Of a stretch of 23,507 bases of DNA, positions 8,309 to 16,115 are shown in pieces (within the stretch, counting starts at the first letter, position 1; the number at the start of each line of letters is the position of its first letter). Position numbers and translations under genes: made by a program. Below the pieces are notes generated by a model, which saw only the letters and a program-made list of their open reading frames with translations, searched no databases and was not told the origin of the DNA. The stretch is from DROE01 sp964569865. Its GTDB lineage: Bacteria; Pseudomonadota; Alphaproteobacteria; Rhizobiales; Devosiaceae. The stretch lies in assembly GCA_964569865.1 (NCBI GenBank), contig CAZMVQ010000038.1, forward strand, positions 1 to 23,507, read 5' to 3'.

Positions 8309-8337
8309 TAAAATGAACCTGATCAGTGTAAAATGAA
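8302..8337. repeat. Pair of 16-bp direct repeats between pgk and the ThiE-like gene
   Basis: The copies at 8302-8317 (ATCGGCGTAAAATGAA) and 8322-8337 (ATCAGTGTAAAATGAA) differ at two bases and are 20 bp apart, two helical turns. This spacing suits an operator, but no regulator is known. Confidence 0.6.
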
Positions 8338-8371
8338 TTTGCAATGTTTGAATGAGATAATGCGTTTTGCT

Positions 8372-9574
8372 TTAAGATTGGCTCAGTGCTGCAACGCCGG
8401 GAAGGGTTTTACCCTCCATCCATTCAAGAAAAGCCCCACCTGCCGTGGAAACATAGGTGAATTGATCTTTCACTCCCGCATGGGCTAAAGCGGCTACCGT
8501 GTCACCACCTCCGGCGATGGAAACCAGATTGGCGTGTTTGGTGCGCTCAGCTGCATATCTGGCCACTTCAACGGTTCCTCTATCAAAGGGGGAAAGTTCA
8601 AATGCGCCAAGCGGGCCGTTCCACAACAGGGTTCCCGCATCGTCAATGGCCGCTTTGATGCGCTGGATCGACATGGGACCAACATCTAAAATCATTCCCG
8701 TGGGATCAATGGCATCAACCCCATAAAGCCTATGGGGGGCGTTGGCCTCAAACTTGAAGGCAACCATGGCATCAACGGGCAAAATTATTGAACATTGTTC
8801 ATCAACAGCTCTGTCCATGATCCTGACAGCGGTTTGGGCCAGATCTTTTTCGCAAAGGGAATTGCCAACCCCGAGCCCGGCGGCGAATAAAAACGTGTTG
8901 GCCATGCCCCCGCCGATTACCAGAGCGTCCACCTTGGCTAGAAGATTTTCCAACAGGTCAATTTTAGTAGAAACCTTGGCGCCGCCAACCAAAGCAATCA
9001 GCGGTTTTTTCGGGTTGCCAAGTCCTTTGGTCAGGGCCGCCAGTTCTTTTTGCATGGCAAGGCCTGCCGCGTTAGGCAACAGGTGCGCTATGGCCTCAGT
9101 CGAGGCATGGGCGCGGTGGGCGCTGGAAAAGGCATCATTGACGTATAGTTCGCCCAATTGGGCCATGCGGGCTGCAAGGTCTTTGTCGTTGCTGGTTTCA
9201 CCGGGGTGAAAGCGGGTGTTTTGCATCAGGATCACTGATCCTTGAGGGGCATCTTCTATGGATTTTTTGGCAGCGGAAACATCAATCCAGTCGGTATCGA
9301 CAAAAATTACATCTCGATTGCAGATGCGGGCCAGATCTTTGACGATAAATTTAAGCGACAGGCTGGGGGTGACCTTACCGTCCGGACGGCCAAAATGGGA
9401 AAGCAGAACAGCCTTGCCGCCATATTTGGTTATTTCCCAGATGGTGGGCGCGATGCGCTCAATCCGGGTGGTATCGCTGATTTTAGCGTTTATCACCGGC
9501 ACGTTGAGGTCCACCCGGACCACAACGCTTTTTTTGCCGATGTCTAGATCATCAATTTTATTGAAACTGTTCAT
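8372..9574 (-). CDS. pgk: Phosphoglycerate kinase
   Basis: A 400-residue cytosolic glycolytic enzyme that transfers phosphate between 1,3-bisphosphoglycerate and ADP. Conserved blocks occur in order: VRVDLNVP, SHFGRPDGK, NTRFHPGE, VNDAFSSAHRAHAST, GGAKVSTKIDLLENL, GGGMANTFL, the hinge WNGPLGAFE, and the C-terminal nucleotide loop AGGGDTVAAL with STAGGAFLEWMEGK. Length is normal and no key residue is missing. The ATG at 9574 matches the family start; the ribosome-binding site is an A/G-rich stretch without a clean GGAGG. It sits 84 bp downstream of gap. Fructose-bisphosphate aldolase, which follows pgk in many relatives, is not next here. Confidence 0.97.
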   Translation of the reverse strand: MNSFNKIDDLDIGKKSVVVRVDLNVPVINAKISDTTRIERIAPTIWEITKYGGKAVLLSHFGRPDGKVTPSLSLKFIVKDLARICNRDVIFVDTDWIDVSAAKKSIEDAPQGSVILMQNTRFHPGETSNDKDLAARMAQLGELYVNDAFSSAHRAHASTEAIAHLLPNAAGLAMQKELAALTKGLGNPKKPLIALVGGAKVSTKIDLLENLLAKVDALVIGGGMANTFLFAAGLGVGNSLCEKDLAQTAVRIMDRAVDEQCSIILPVDAMVAFKFEANAPHRLYGVDAIDPTGMILDVGPMSIQRIKAAIDDAGTLLWNGPLGAFELSPFDRGTVEVARYAAERTKHANLVSIAGGGDTVAALAHAGVKDQFTYVSTAGGAFLEWMEGKTLPGVAALSQS

Positions 9575-9658
9575 TTTCGATGAAAATTTCTTTTTTTGAA
9601 GAAGCTGTTTCCAATTTTGATGAAACCGTTTTTAGTTGTTTGAATACCATTTCACAAA

Positions 9659-10669
9659 TTAAAGGGTTTTGGCAATGGTTTTGGCCACATCCAGCATCCG
9701 GCACGAAAAGCCCCATTCATTATCGTACCAGCTCATTACATGAACCAGATTGTTGCCGGTCACCTTGGTTTGGGGGGCGGCAAAGTTTGATGAGTGAGGG
9801 TCGTGGTTAAAATCAATGGAAACCTTTGGTGCCTCGTCATAATCAAATACGCCTTTGAAGGCATCTGATTCAGCTGCTGCCTTGGCGATGGCGTTGATTT
9901 CTTCAATTGTAGTGTCACGTTTGGCAATAAAGTTCAGGTCAACCACGGAAACATTTGGGGTTGGCACGCGGATTGATGCGCCATCGAGTTTGCCGGCAAG
10001 TTCTGGCAATACCAGCCCCAGAGCCTTGGCGGCACCGGTGGAGGTGGGGATCATGGACATGGCAGCAGCGCGGGCCCGATAAAGATCTTTATGGGAGCGA
10101 TCAAGGGTTGGCTGGTCGCCGGTATAGGCATGAATGGTGGTCATGAAACCTTTTTCAATGCCAACGCTGTCATTGAGTATTTTTGCCAATGGAGCCAGAC
10201 AGTTTGTGGTGCATGAGCCATTGGAGATGACTTTATGTTCGGCGCTGATCTTGTCGTGATTGACCCCATAAACAACGGTTATATCTGCTTGCTTGCCGGG
10301 GGCGGAAATCAATACCCGTTTTGCTCCGGCGTCCAAGTGCCACTGGGCGGTATCCCGGGAGGTGAATTTGCCGGTACATTCCATGACAATATCAACATCC
10401 AGTTCGGCCCAGGGCAATAATTTGGGATCGCGCTGATTGGTGAAGCTGACCGGTCCCTGTCCCACATCAATGGAATTTTCGCTCTCGATTACTGTGCCGC
10501 CAAATTTTCCGTGCACACTGTCATAGCGCATCAGGTGAGAGTTTACTTCGATGGAGCCCATATCGTTGATGGCAACCACGTGCAACTCGGGGTGGTTCTC
10601 ATCAATAATAGCGCGCAAAATGTTGCGCCCGATGCGGCCAAACCCGTTGATTGCGATACGAACCGCCAT
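9659..10669 (-). CDS. gap: Glyceraldehyde-3-phosphate dehydrogenase, type I
   Basis: A 336-residue NAD(P)-dependent dehydrogenase that makes 1,3-bisphosphoglycerate from glyceraldehyde 3-phosphate. The Rossmann motif INGFGRIGRN is at the N-terminus. The catalytic cysteine C153 lies in SNGSCTTNCLAP, with H180 in TTIHAYTGDQ as the general base. The phosphate-site segment RVPTPNVSVVDL and the C-terminal SWYDNEWGFS are intact. A clean GGAGAA ribosome-binding site (around 10675-10680 on the minus strand) precedes the ATG at 10669 and decides the start. It is 73 bp downstream of tkt and upstream of pgk, the common alphaproteobacterial order. Confidence 0.97.
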   Translation of the reverse strand: MAVRIAINGFGRIGRNILRAIIDENHPELHVVAINDMGSIEVNSHLMRYDSVHGKFGGTVIESENSIDVGQGPVSFTNQRDPKLLPWAELDVDIVMECTGKFTSRDTAQWHLDAGAKRVLISAPGKQADITVVYGVNHDKISAEHKVISNGSCTTNCLAPLAKILNDSVGIEKGFMTTIHAYTGDQPTLDRSHKDLYRARAAAMSMIPTSTGAAKALGLVLPELAGKLDGASIRVPTPNVSVVDLNFIAKRDTTIEEINAIAKAAAESDAFKGVFDYDEAPKVSIDFNHDPHSSNFAAPQTKVTGNNLVHVMSWYDNEWGFSCRMLDVAKTIAKTL

Positions 10670-10742
10670 ATTAATTCTCCTATAATGCAGTTTTTGGATA
10701 TAAACTTTTGAAACTTGAAATATTTATAATTTTGGTTGTGCG

Positions 10743-12758
10743 CTACAATTGATTTTTGACGGCGCTGACAATGGCGTTGGCATTGATGGCAAAATGATCA
10801 AACAGGTCGGCGGCTGGGGCGCTTGCTCCAAAACTTTTCATTCCAACAAATTGTCCATGATCGCCCAGAAGGTGATCCCAGCCCTGACGTACACCGGCTT
10901 CTGCGGCAACGCGGGCCTTGGGTGAACCCCTGATTTCGTCAATATAGCTCTGATCCTGCTGGCTGAACAATTCCATGCATGGTACTGAAATCACCCGTGT
11001 GGAAATATCTTCGTCCTCAAGGATTTTTGCCGCCTCAAGTGCAATTTCTACTTCCGAGCCACTGGCATAAACAAGTGCGTCTGCACCAGCTTCTCCATAA
11101 ACCTTATAGGCTCCGCGAGCGCTAAGATTATCTGAGACAAATTCACTTCGAAGGCATGCGGTTGACTGACGGGTCAATGCAAGAATTGAAGGGGTTGTGC
11201 GCTGGTTAATGGCCAATTGCCAACATTCGGCAGTTTCGGTGGCGTCGGCCGGTCTAAACACATTGATATTGGGCATGGCGCGAAACGAAGCCATATGCTC
11301 CACCGGCTGATGGGTTGGCCCATCTTCTCCAACCCCGATGGAATCATGGGTCATGACATGAATAAGGCGAATTTCCATCAGCGCTGCAAGGCGAATTGCG
11401 GGGCGGCAATAATCCGAAAAGATAAAAAATCCACCTGAATAGGGGATCAGGCCTTTATGCAGCGCCATACCGTTCATAATGGCGGCCATTGCGTGTTCAC
11501 GAACCCCGTAATTTACAAACCTTCCGGATGGATTTTCGCTTAGGAAATCTTCAAACCCAGCAGTTTTGGTCAGGTTTGATCCGGCAAGATCAGCAGAGCC
11601 GCCGATGGTTTCGGGCAGGGTCGGGTTTATGGCCTCTAGCACAAGTTGAGAGGCTTTTCGTGTGGCAATCGCCGGTTTTTCTTCTGCAAATTTATGCTTT
11701 AAGGCCACAATAGCTTCTTCAAAGGCGGGGGGCAGGTCGCCACTAATTCGCCGATTGAACTGGGCTAAAAGTTCCGCATCCATATTTTGCAGACCAGCTT
11801 CCCAATCAACGCGCTTTTTAGTTGATCTTAGTCCGGCCAAACGCCAGTCATCAATTATATCTTCTGGAATTTGGAAAGGCTCCTGGGTCCAGCCAAGGGT
11901 TTGGCGAACAGCCTTTGCTTCTTCAGCACCATAGGGGCCGCCATGGGCCTTGGCTTTTCCGGCACGGGCGGGGGAGCCAAATCCGGCAATGGTTTTGCAG
12001 GCGATAAAACTTGGTTTGTCGCTTTTTTGAGCCTGTTTTAGAGCTGTTTCAATTTGTTTGGCGTCGTGTCCATCGATGGAAACTGTATTCCAGCCATAGG
12101 CTTTGAAGCGGGCGATCTGGTCAGTACTGTCGGCCAGGGAGACATTACCATCAATGGTGATGTCATTATCATCCCAAAGCACAATGAGTTTGTTTAGCTG
12201 TAAATGTCCAGCCAGCGCTGCTGCTTCATGGGATATGCCCTCCATCAGGCAGCCATCGCCCAATAGAACATAGGTAAAATGATTGACAGTTTTTTTGGAG
12301 AATTCGGTGCCAAGTTTAACCTCAGCCATGGCCATGCCAACAGCATTGGCAATACCCTGACCCAAGGGCCCGGTGGTGGTTTCGATGCCACTTAAATGAC
12401 CAAATTCGGGGTGTCCGGCGGTTTTTGCTCCCAATTGACGGAAGTTTTTTATCTCGTCAATGGTGGTGTCTTCATATCCCAGCAGGTGCAGGGCCGAATA
12501 AAGCAGCATCGAGCCATGACCTGCGGAAAGAACAAAGCGATCGCGATCGGGCCAAAGGGGTGCTTTGGGATCAAATTTCATGATTTTGGAGAATAAAACC
12601 GTGGCAATATCAGCAGCCCCTAAAGGCAGCCCCAAATGGCCGCTTTTTGCTTTTTCTACCGCATCAAGGGAAAGCATGCGAATGGCGTTGGCCATTGCAT
12701 TGTGCTTTTGCGAATTTTTTGATGTATTTTGCTTTGAATCGGGCGTGGAAGTGGACAT
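10743..12758 (-). CDS. tkt: Transketolase
   Basis: A 671-residue thiamine-diphosphate enzyme of the pentose phosphate and Calvin pathways that moves two-carbon ketol units. The cofactor motif GDGCLMEGISHEAAALAGH and the downstream WDDNDITIDG are clear. The central catalytic segment has YGVREHAM and SIGVGEDGPTHQPVEH, and the C-terminal domain is complete. The frame opens at 12818, but the ATG at 12758 (MSTSTPDSKQ) has AAGAAG upstream. It leaves about 20 residues before the conserved NAIRMLSLDAVEKAKSG. One oddity: the nearly invariant GHPG near the active site reads GHLG (codons CAT TTG GGG). It is first in the tkt-gap-pgk run. Confidence 0.96.
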   Translation of the reverse strand: MSTSTPDSKQNTSKNSQKHNAMANAIRMLSLDAVEKAKSGHLGLPLGAADIATVLFSKIMKFDPKAPLWPDRDRFVLSAGHGSMLLYSALHLLGYEDTTIDEIKNFRQLGAKTAGHPEFGHLSGIETTTGPLGQGIANAVGMAMAEVKLGTEFSKKTVNHFTYVLLGDGCLMEGISHEAAALAGHLQLNKLIVLWDDNDITIDGNVSLADSTDQIARFKAYGWNTVSIDGHDAKQIETALKQAQKSDKPSFIACKTIAGFGSPARAGKAKAHGGPYGAEEAKAVRQTLGWTQEPFQIPEDIIDDWRLAGLRSTKKRVDWEAGLQNMDAELLAQFNRRISGDLPPAFEEAIVALKHKFAEEKPAIATRKASQLVLEAINPTLPETIGGSADLAGSNLTKTAGFEDFLSENPSGRFVNYGVREHAMAAIMNGMALHKGLIPYSGGFFIFSDYCRPAIRLAALMEIRLIHVMTHDSIGVGEDGPTHQPVEHMASFRAMPNINVFRPADATETAECWQLAINQRTTPSILALTRQSTACLRSEFVSDNLSARGAYKVYGEAGADALVYASGSEVEIALEAAKILEDEDISTRVISVPCMELFSQQDQSYIDEIRGSPKARVAAEAGVRQGWDHLLGDHGQFVGMKSFGASAPAADLFDHFAINANAIVSAVKNQL

Positions 12759-13104
12759 GATTTTTTCGCTTCTTTGATTGATGCATTCCTGATGAATAAG
12801 AACACAGACAATTTGCACAAATGCTCAGCAAACGCCAAAGTAGGTTGAAAGTGCCAGACACATAACGATGTCAATAATTATAGTCAATTACAGTGTTGAT
12901 CTCAATTGCGTCATTATTGACAGGTTGCAATGGGGAATAAATTCGGGATGACGTGCAATTGGTTCAAGAATCACGCAAGAATGGGATTTTAGGTTACATG
13001 TTTATCGAGCGTCAGTGGGCGCTTTTGCCACACAATAAAGGCAGAAAATTTTGAAAAATATTTTGTTAAGTGGCAAAAAACGTACGGGAAGGGGAGAATT
13101 TTAA
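12759..13104. other. Divergent tkt / DUF4164-zapA control region
   Basis: 346 bp without a convincing gene. It carries the tkt promoter on the minus strand (12877-12905) and a TTGACA at 12917-12922 on the plus strand. The latter is followed 15 bp later by TAAATT, a candidate zapA-operon promoter. A GGGGAG ribosome-binding site at 13091-13096 serves the DUF4164 gene. Short frames here lack family signals. Confidence 0.6.
12877..12905 (-). promoter_or_regulatory. Predicted tkt promoter
   Basis: On the minus strand TTGAGA (12905-12900), exactly 17 bp, then a perfect TATAAT (12882-12877). An overlapping second option, TTGACT-17-TATGTG, begins inside the spacer. Initiation near 12870 would give a leader of about 110 bases. 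Confidence 0.6.
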
Positions 13105-13401
13105 ATGCAGGACAAGCCTGAGGGTGAAGAATATGTGGCGGCGGCGCAGCGGGTTGAGCAGGCGTTGAGTGGGCTGGAAAGCTCTTTGCGCTCGTTGAAC
13201 GGCAGGGTGCGCTCGCTTTCAAGGATTGAAAGTGATGTGGCCAAGATTGAACAAGAGCGGGCCAAATTGGCCAGTGAACTTGGAGCCGTTTCAGTTAGAG
13301 CTAAAAAGCTCGATAAAGGAGCCTCGGAAGTTTCAAGGCGTCTTGTCAGCGCCATGGAGGAGGTTAAATCCGTGCTTGAGCAAGAGGAGAAACCTTCATG
13401 A
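13105..13401 (+). CDS. DUF4164-type small coiled-coil protein
   Basis: A 98-residue, highly charged, almost entirely helical protein with heptad spacing across about residues 8-92 (RVEQALSGLESSLRSLNGRV and onwards). Its length, composition and place directly before zapA match the small DUF4164 family of alphaproteobacteria, whose function is not established. The ATG at 13105 is backed by a strong GGGGAG 8 bases upstream. Its stop overlaps the zapA start by four bases (ATGA), indicating translational coupling. A role alongside ZapA in division is a guess from context only. Confidence 0.82.
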   Translation: MQDKPEGEEYVAAAQRVEQALSGLESSLRSLNGRVRSLSRIESDVAKIEQERAKLASELGAVSVRAKKLDKGASEVSRRLVSAMEEVKSVLEQEEKPS

Positions 13402-13784
13402 CAGAAGTCAGCGTTGAAATAAATGGCAGAAAATTTCGCATGGCTTGCGAGGATGGGCAGGAGCAGCATTTAAGCGATTTGGCGGCACGATTTAATGTGC
13501 AGGTGGAGCAGTTCAAGGGCTCATTCGGAGAAATTGGTGATAACAGGCTGACTGTTATGGCTGGAATTGCGGTTCTGGATGAATTGGTGGCGACCGAGAA
13601 TAAAATTGAGCAATTGCGCGACGAGGTAAGTCAGGTGAATGCGGATCGTGAAGCGATTATTTTGCAATCGCAAGCCCTGGAGGCTCGATTTGCAAAAAAT
13701 CTGGCTGAAACCGCCCGCAAAATTGAAGCGGTGGCGGTGGTGATTGATGAAACCGCAACAGGGCAACCGCCAGCCGCAAAGTAA
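13398..13784 (+). CDS. zapA: Cell division protein ZapA
   Basis: A 128-residue FtsZ-associated protein that promotes Z-ring bundling at midcell. The N-terminal ZapA fold is visible in EVSVEINGRKFRMACEDGQE, LSDLAARFN and RLTVMAGIAVLDEL. A C-terminal coiled coil (about 68-115) follows for dimer or tetramer formation. An AGGAGA ribosome-binding site precedes the ATG, which overlaps the DUF4164 stop. The gene is followed by 6S RNA and 5-FCL, the well-known zapA-ssrS-ygfA arrangement, which supports the call. Confidence 0.92.
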   Translation: MTEVSVEINGRKFRMACEDGQEQHLSDLAARFNVQVEQFKGSFGEIGDNRLTVMAGIAVLDELVATENKIEQLRDEVSQVNADREAIILQSQALEARFAKNLAETARKIEAVAVVIDETATGQPPAAK

Positions 13785-13814
13785 TAAATTTAGTTCTGAT
13801 CTTAAGTATGGGCT

Positions 13815-13841
13815 TTGAAAATTGACTCAATGCTCCTATAT
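13815..13841 (+). promoter_or_regulatory. Predicted 6S RNA promoter
   Basis: A -10 box CTATAT (13836-13841) with TTGAAA (13815-13820) 15 bp upstream would start RNA near 13848, just before the closing stem of 6S RNA. A TTGACT at 13822 paired with TCAAAT (13844-13849, 16-bp spacer) is an alternative that would start slightly later. Confidence 0.45.
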
Positions 13842-13847
13842 CTTCAA

Positions 13848-14001
13848 ATGCTGCCCGGTTCGTGAAGGATACAAATTGCTCGGGGCCTTAAATTCCTTTA
13901 GGGAGCTGTCCCTGACCAGACCCGTGGGTTTGGATATACGGTGCCCACCTACTTTAGTAGGTTCCCGGGATCTTAGTTATCCCACGGCCGTGGCGGCACT
14001 A
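13848..14001 (+). ncRNA. ssrS: 6S RNA
   Basis: 6S RNA mimics an open promoter and binds the housekeeping RNA polymerase in slow growth. The location between zapA and 5-FCL is diagnostic. The fold fits a long rod: GCTGCC (13850-13855) pairs with GGCGGC (13992-13997), extended by CGG/CCG. CGGGG (13881-13885) pairs with TCCCG (13963-13967). The apical arm is GTGGG/CCCAC (13924-13928 with 13944-13948). Two small hairpins also form: AGGGA-GCTG-TCCCT (13900-13913) and CCTAC-TTTA-GTAGG (13948-13961). T-rich DNA from 14002 may help ending. Exact ends are estimated. Confidence 0.82.
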
Positions 14002-14039
14002 TTTTTGTATTTTTGTTTTCTCCAGCCAGCTATTGACGT

Positions 14040-14621
14040 TTGAAAAATTCTTTAGACATTTCCAAAGAAAAATCACGATTGCGCAAAGAAGCAATGGAGC
14101 GACGCTCTGCCTTGTCAATAAAGCAGCGCCAGTTAGCCTCGTCCAAGGCAATTGATAATTTTTTTTTCGAGATTGAATTGCCACAAAAATCCATAGTGGC
14201 CCTGTATTGGCCGATTGGTGATGAGATGGATTGCAGGGGGATAATTGAAAAACTTGAGCACTCGGGCCATCAGGTCTGCCTGCCCTGCATTGAGGGCAAA
14301 GATCAGCCGTTGATATTCAGGGAATTTACGGGCGAAGAAAATCTGGTTTCAGCAGGGTTTGGCACCAGTGAGCCTGATGAAAATACAAAAATCTTGCAGC
14401 CGGATTTGATTGTTCTGCCGCTTTTGGGTTTCGATAAAAAGGGAAACCGGCTTGGCTATGGCAAGGGTTTTTATGATCGCACCATAGCTGTAATGACAAA
14501 AAAACCAGACTTAAGTGGTTTGGCATTCAGTGTTCAGGAATTCAAAGAAATCCCCACCAATGCCCATGATGTGCCATTAACGAGAATAGTAACCGAGAAT
14601 GGACAAATGGTTGGGCGCTGA
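14040..14621 (+). CDS. 5-formyltetrahydrofolate cyclo-ligase
   Basis: A 193-residue enzyme that converts 5-formyltetrahydrofolate to 5,10-methenyltetrahydrofolate with ATP. The N-terminal basic helix SRLRKEAMERRSALS and the signature LPLLGFDKKGNRLGYGKGFY, which holds the ATP-binding loop and is followed by DR, are both present. The likely start is the TTG at 14040 (MKNSLDISKEKSRLRKE). The first ATG (14094) would cut into the conserved N-terminal helix. No strong ribosome-binding site is seen. It directly follows 6S RNA, as in most proteobacteria (E. coli ygfA/fau), so the RNA and the mRNA may share a transcript. Confidence 0.92.
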   Translation: MKNSLDISKEKSRLRKEAMERRSALSIKQRQLASSKAIDNFFFEIELPQKSIVALYWPIGDEMDCRGIIEKLEHSGHQVCLPCIEGKDQPLIFREFTGEENLVSAGFGTSEPDENTKILQPDLIVLPLLGFDKKGNRLGYGKGFYDRTIAVMTKKPDLSGLAFSVQEFKEIPTNAHDVPLTRIVTENGQMVGR

Positions 14622-14675
14622 TATTTAGTGCGCTGCGCCAGATTAATCTGAACCCATAATTGAGAGATTAAAAAT

Positions 14676-15491
14676 TTGAGAATACTTTTTCTAGGGGATG
14701 TAATGGGCAGGTCTGGTCGCGAAGCCATAAACCGTCATCTGCCCGCTCTGATCGAAAACCACGGGTTTGATTTTGTGGTGGTGAACGGGGAAAATGCCAG
14801 CCACGGGCGTGGTCTAACCCAGGGGCATTTTAATCTCATCATTGAAGCGGGGGCCGATGTGGTTACCCTTGGGGATCATGCTTTTGATCAGCGTGAAACC
14901 CTTTCGTTTATTGAAAGAGAGCAGGCGCTGGTGCGTCCGATAAATTTTATGGCTGGCACGCCGGGGCGTGGCGCAACTCTTGTTACCGGCCGCAACGGGC
15001 ATCAGGTGTTGGTGATCAATGCGCTGGGGCGGGTTTTTATGAACCCGATGGATGACCCGTTTGCAGCGGTTGCCAAAGCAATTGCCGATTGTCCCCTTGG
15101 AGAAATTGCTGATGCGATCATTGTGGATTTTCATGCCGAAGCCACTTCAGAAACCCAGGCCATGGGGCATTTCTTGGATAGCAAAGCAACGCTGGTGGTT
15201 GGCACTCACACTCATATCCCCACCTCCGACCATCGAATTCTTGATGGGGGAACCGCAATAATGGGGGATGCGGGCATGTGCGGGGATTTTAATTCGGTGA
15301 TCGGAATGGAAACCGAAGAACCACTAACCCGCTTCACTACTGGCTTTGGCAATGGGCGCTTTATACCGGCGCCCGGGCAGGGCACGGTTTGCGGTGTGGC
15401 CATTGAAACCGAGCCAAAAACCGGATTGTGCAAAAAGATTTTTCCGGTTCGGGTTGGTGGATCGCTAAGCGAGGCTTTGCCCCAGTTTTAG
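14676..15491 (+). CDS. YmdB-family metallophosphoesterase (TIGR00282)
   Basis: A 271-residue calcineurin-like phosphoesterase of the YmdB group; the Bacillus member hydrolyses 2',3'-cyclic nucleotides. The metal ligands are visible: D8 in FLGDVMG, E39 and N40 in NGENASHGRG, D67 and H68 in TLGDHAFDQ, the histidine in DFHAEATSE, and GTHTHIPTSDHRIL near the C-terminus. The start is a TTG at 14676 with GAGA about 10 bases upstream; the protein begins exactly at the family start MRILFLGDVMG. It follows 5-FCL in the same direction. Its stop overlaps the stop of the opposite GFA gene by four bases. Confidence 0.88.
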   Translation: MRILFLGDVMGRSGREAINRHLPALIENHGFDFVVVNGENASHGRGLTQGHFNLIIEAGADVVTLGDHAFDQRETLSFIEREQALVRPINFMAGTPGRGATLVTGRNGHQVLVINALGRVFMNPMDDPFAAVAKAIADCPLGEIADAIIVDFHAEATSETQAMGHFLDSKATLVVGTHTHIPTSDHRILDGGTAIMGDAGMCGDFNSVIGMETEEPLTRFTTGFGNGRFIPAPGQGTVCGVAIETEPKTGLCKKIFPVRVGGSLSEALPQF

Positions 15492-15976
15492 GTTTTGTTT
15501 GATAGACTTGTCATTTCCTGCCACTTTTCAATCAATGCATCATAATTTTCTGGCTGCTTGTCATAGGATAAAGCACCTTCCTCAATATTCACCCAGCTTT
15601 GCTTTGATCGTATCCAGATATGACCGGATGGAACCAGCCAGCTTGTATCGTCCAAAGAGCCGGCTTTGATGTTAAGGGTGTCGGAATAGGCAGAGCGGGA
15701 ATGAAATAATCTGGTGCCGCAATCGGAGCAAAACTGATATTTCATTTTGCCGCCCGATTCGGCGGTTTTTTCAACGGATTTTAGATTTCCTGAAATTGTT
15801 AAATCGCTTCGATTTACGCGAAGTGATTGGCCAAAAGCTGATGAAGATTGCTTTTGGCATGAGGTACAGTGGCAAATGTATAAAACAATTGGTGCCGCAT
15901 TGAGCTGATAGCGTACCTGTTCACATTGACAGCCCCCGTTTATGGGGAATGAGGGTAATGTGATTTTGTCGGCCAT
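15488..15976 (-). CDS. GFA/CENP-V-type zinc-binding protein
   Basis: A 162-residue protein of the glutathione-dependent formaldehyde-activating (GFA/CENP-V) family. Zinc ligands occur in the expected three groups: GGCQCEQVRY near 15-24, CHCTSCQK near 35-42, and FCSDCGTRLF near 82-91. The C-terminal part, IKAGSLDD and HIWIRSKQSWV, is also typical. Most family members have no proven formaldehyde activity, so only the fold and zinc binding are claimed. It is on the strand opposite its neighbours: tail-to-tail overlap with ymdB and head-to-head with yebC, with about 140 bp between. Confidence 0.88.
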   Translation of the reverse strand: MADKITLPSFPINGGCQCEQVRYQLNAAPIVLYICHCTSCQKQSSSAFGQSLRVNRSDLTISGNLKSVEKTAESGGKMKYQFCSDCGTRLFHSRSAYSDTLNIKAGSLDDTSWLVPSGHIWIRSKQSWVNIEEGALSYDKQPENYDALIEKWQEMTSLSNKT

Positions 15977-16028
15977 TTAGCTTTCTTTCGAAAAAAATTT
16001 GTTTTGTTGGGTTTTTTGCTTTTGGGTT

Positions 16029-16057
16029 TTGACCCGGACCCTGTGGTCTTTTATACA
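16029..16057 (+). promoter_or_regulatory. Predicted yebC promoter
   Basis: TTGACC (16029-16034), a 17-bp spacer and TATACA (16052-16057), close to the housekeeping consensus. The spacer holds a small inverted repeat, GACC-CTGT-GGTC. Start near 16064 gives a leader of about 50 bases. Confidence 0.55.
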
Positions 16058-16115
16058 GTTTGAAAAAGCTTTGCAAAATTTTGCACTTCAAGCCAAAAAA
16101 TTTACGGGGATACTT

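Noticed and set aside
8742..9209. A 155-codon plus-strand frame
   Set aside because: It is the antisense shadow of pgk; pgk motifs are complete on the other strand and the shadow protein has low-complexity Ser/Ala composition.
13822..14043. A 73-codon plus-strand frame across the zapA to 5-FCL interval
   Set aside because: It covers the 6S RNA, has no protein-like composition or ribosome-binding site, and the RNA structure explains the sequence.
15999..16115. An extended N-terminus for YebC
   Set aside because: The extra 39 residues are absent from the family, overlap the predicted promoter, and a good ribosome-binding site precedes the ATG at 16116.
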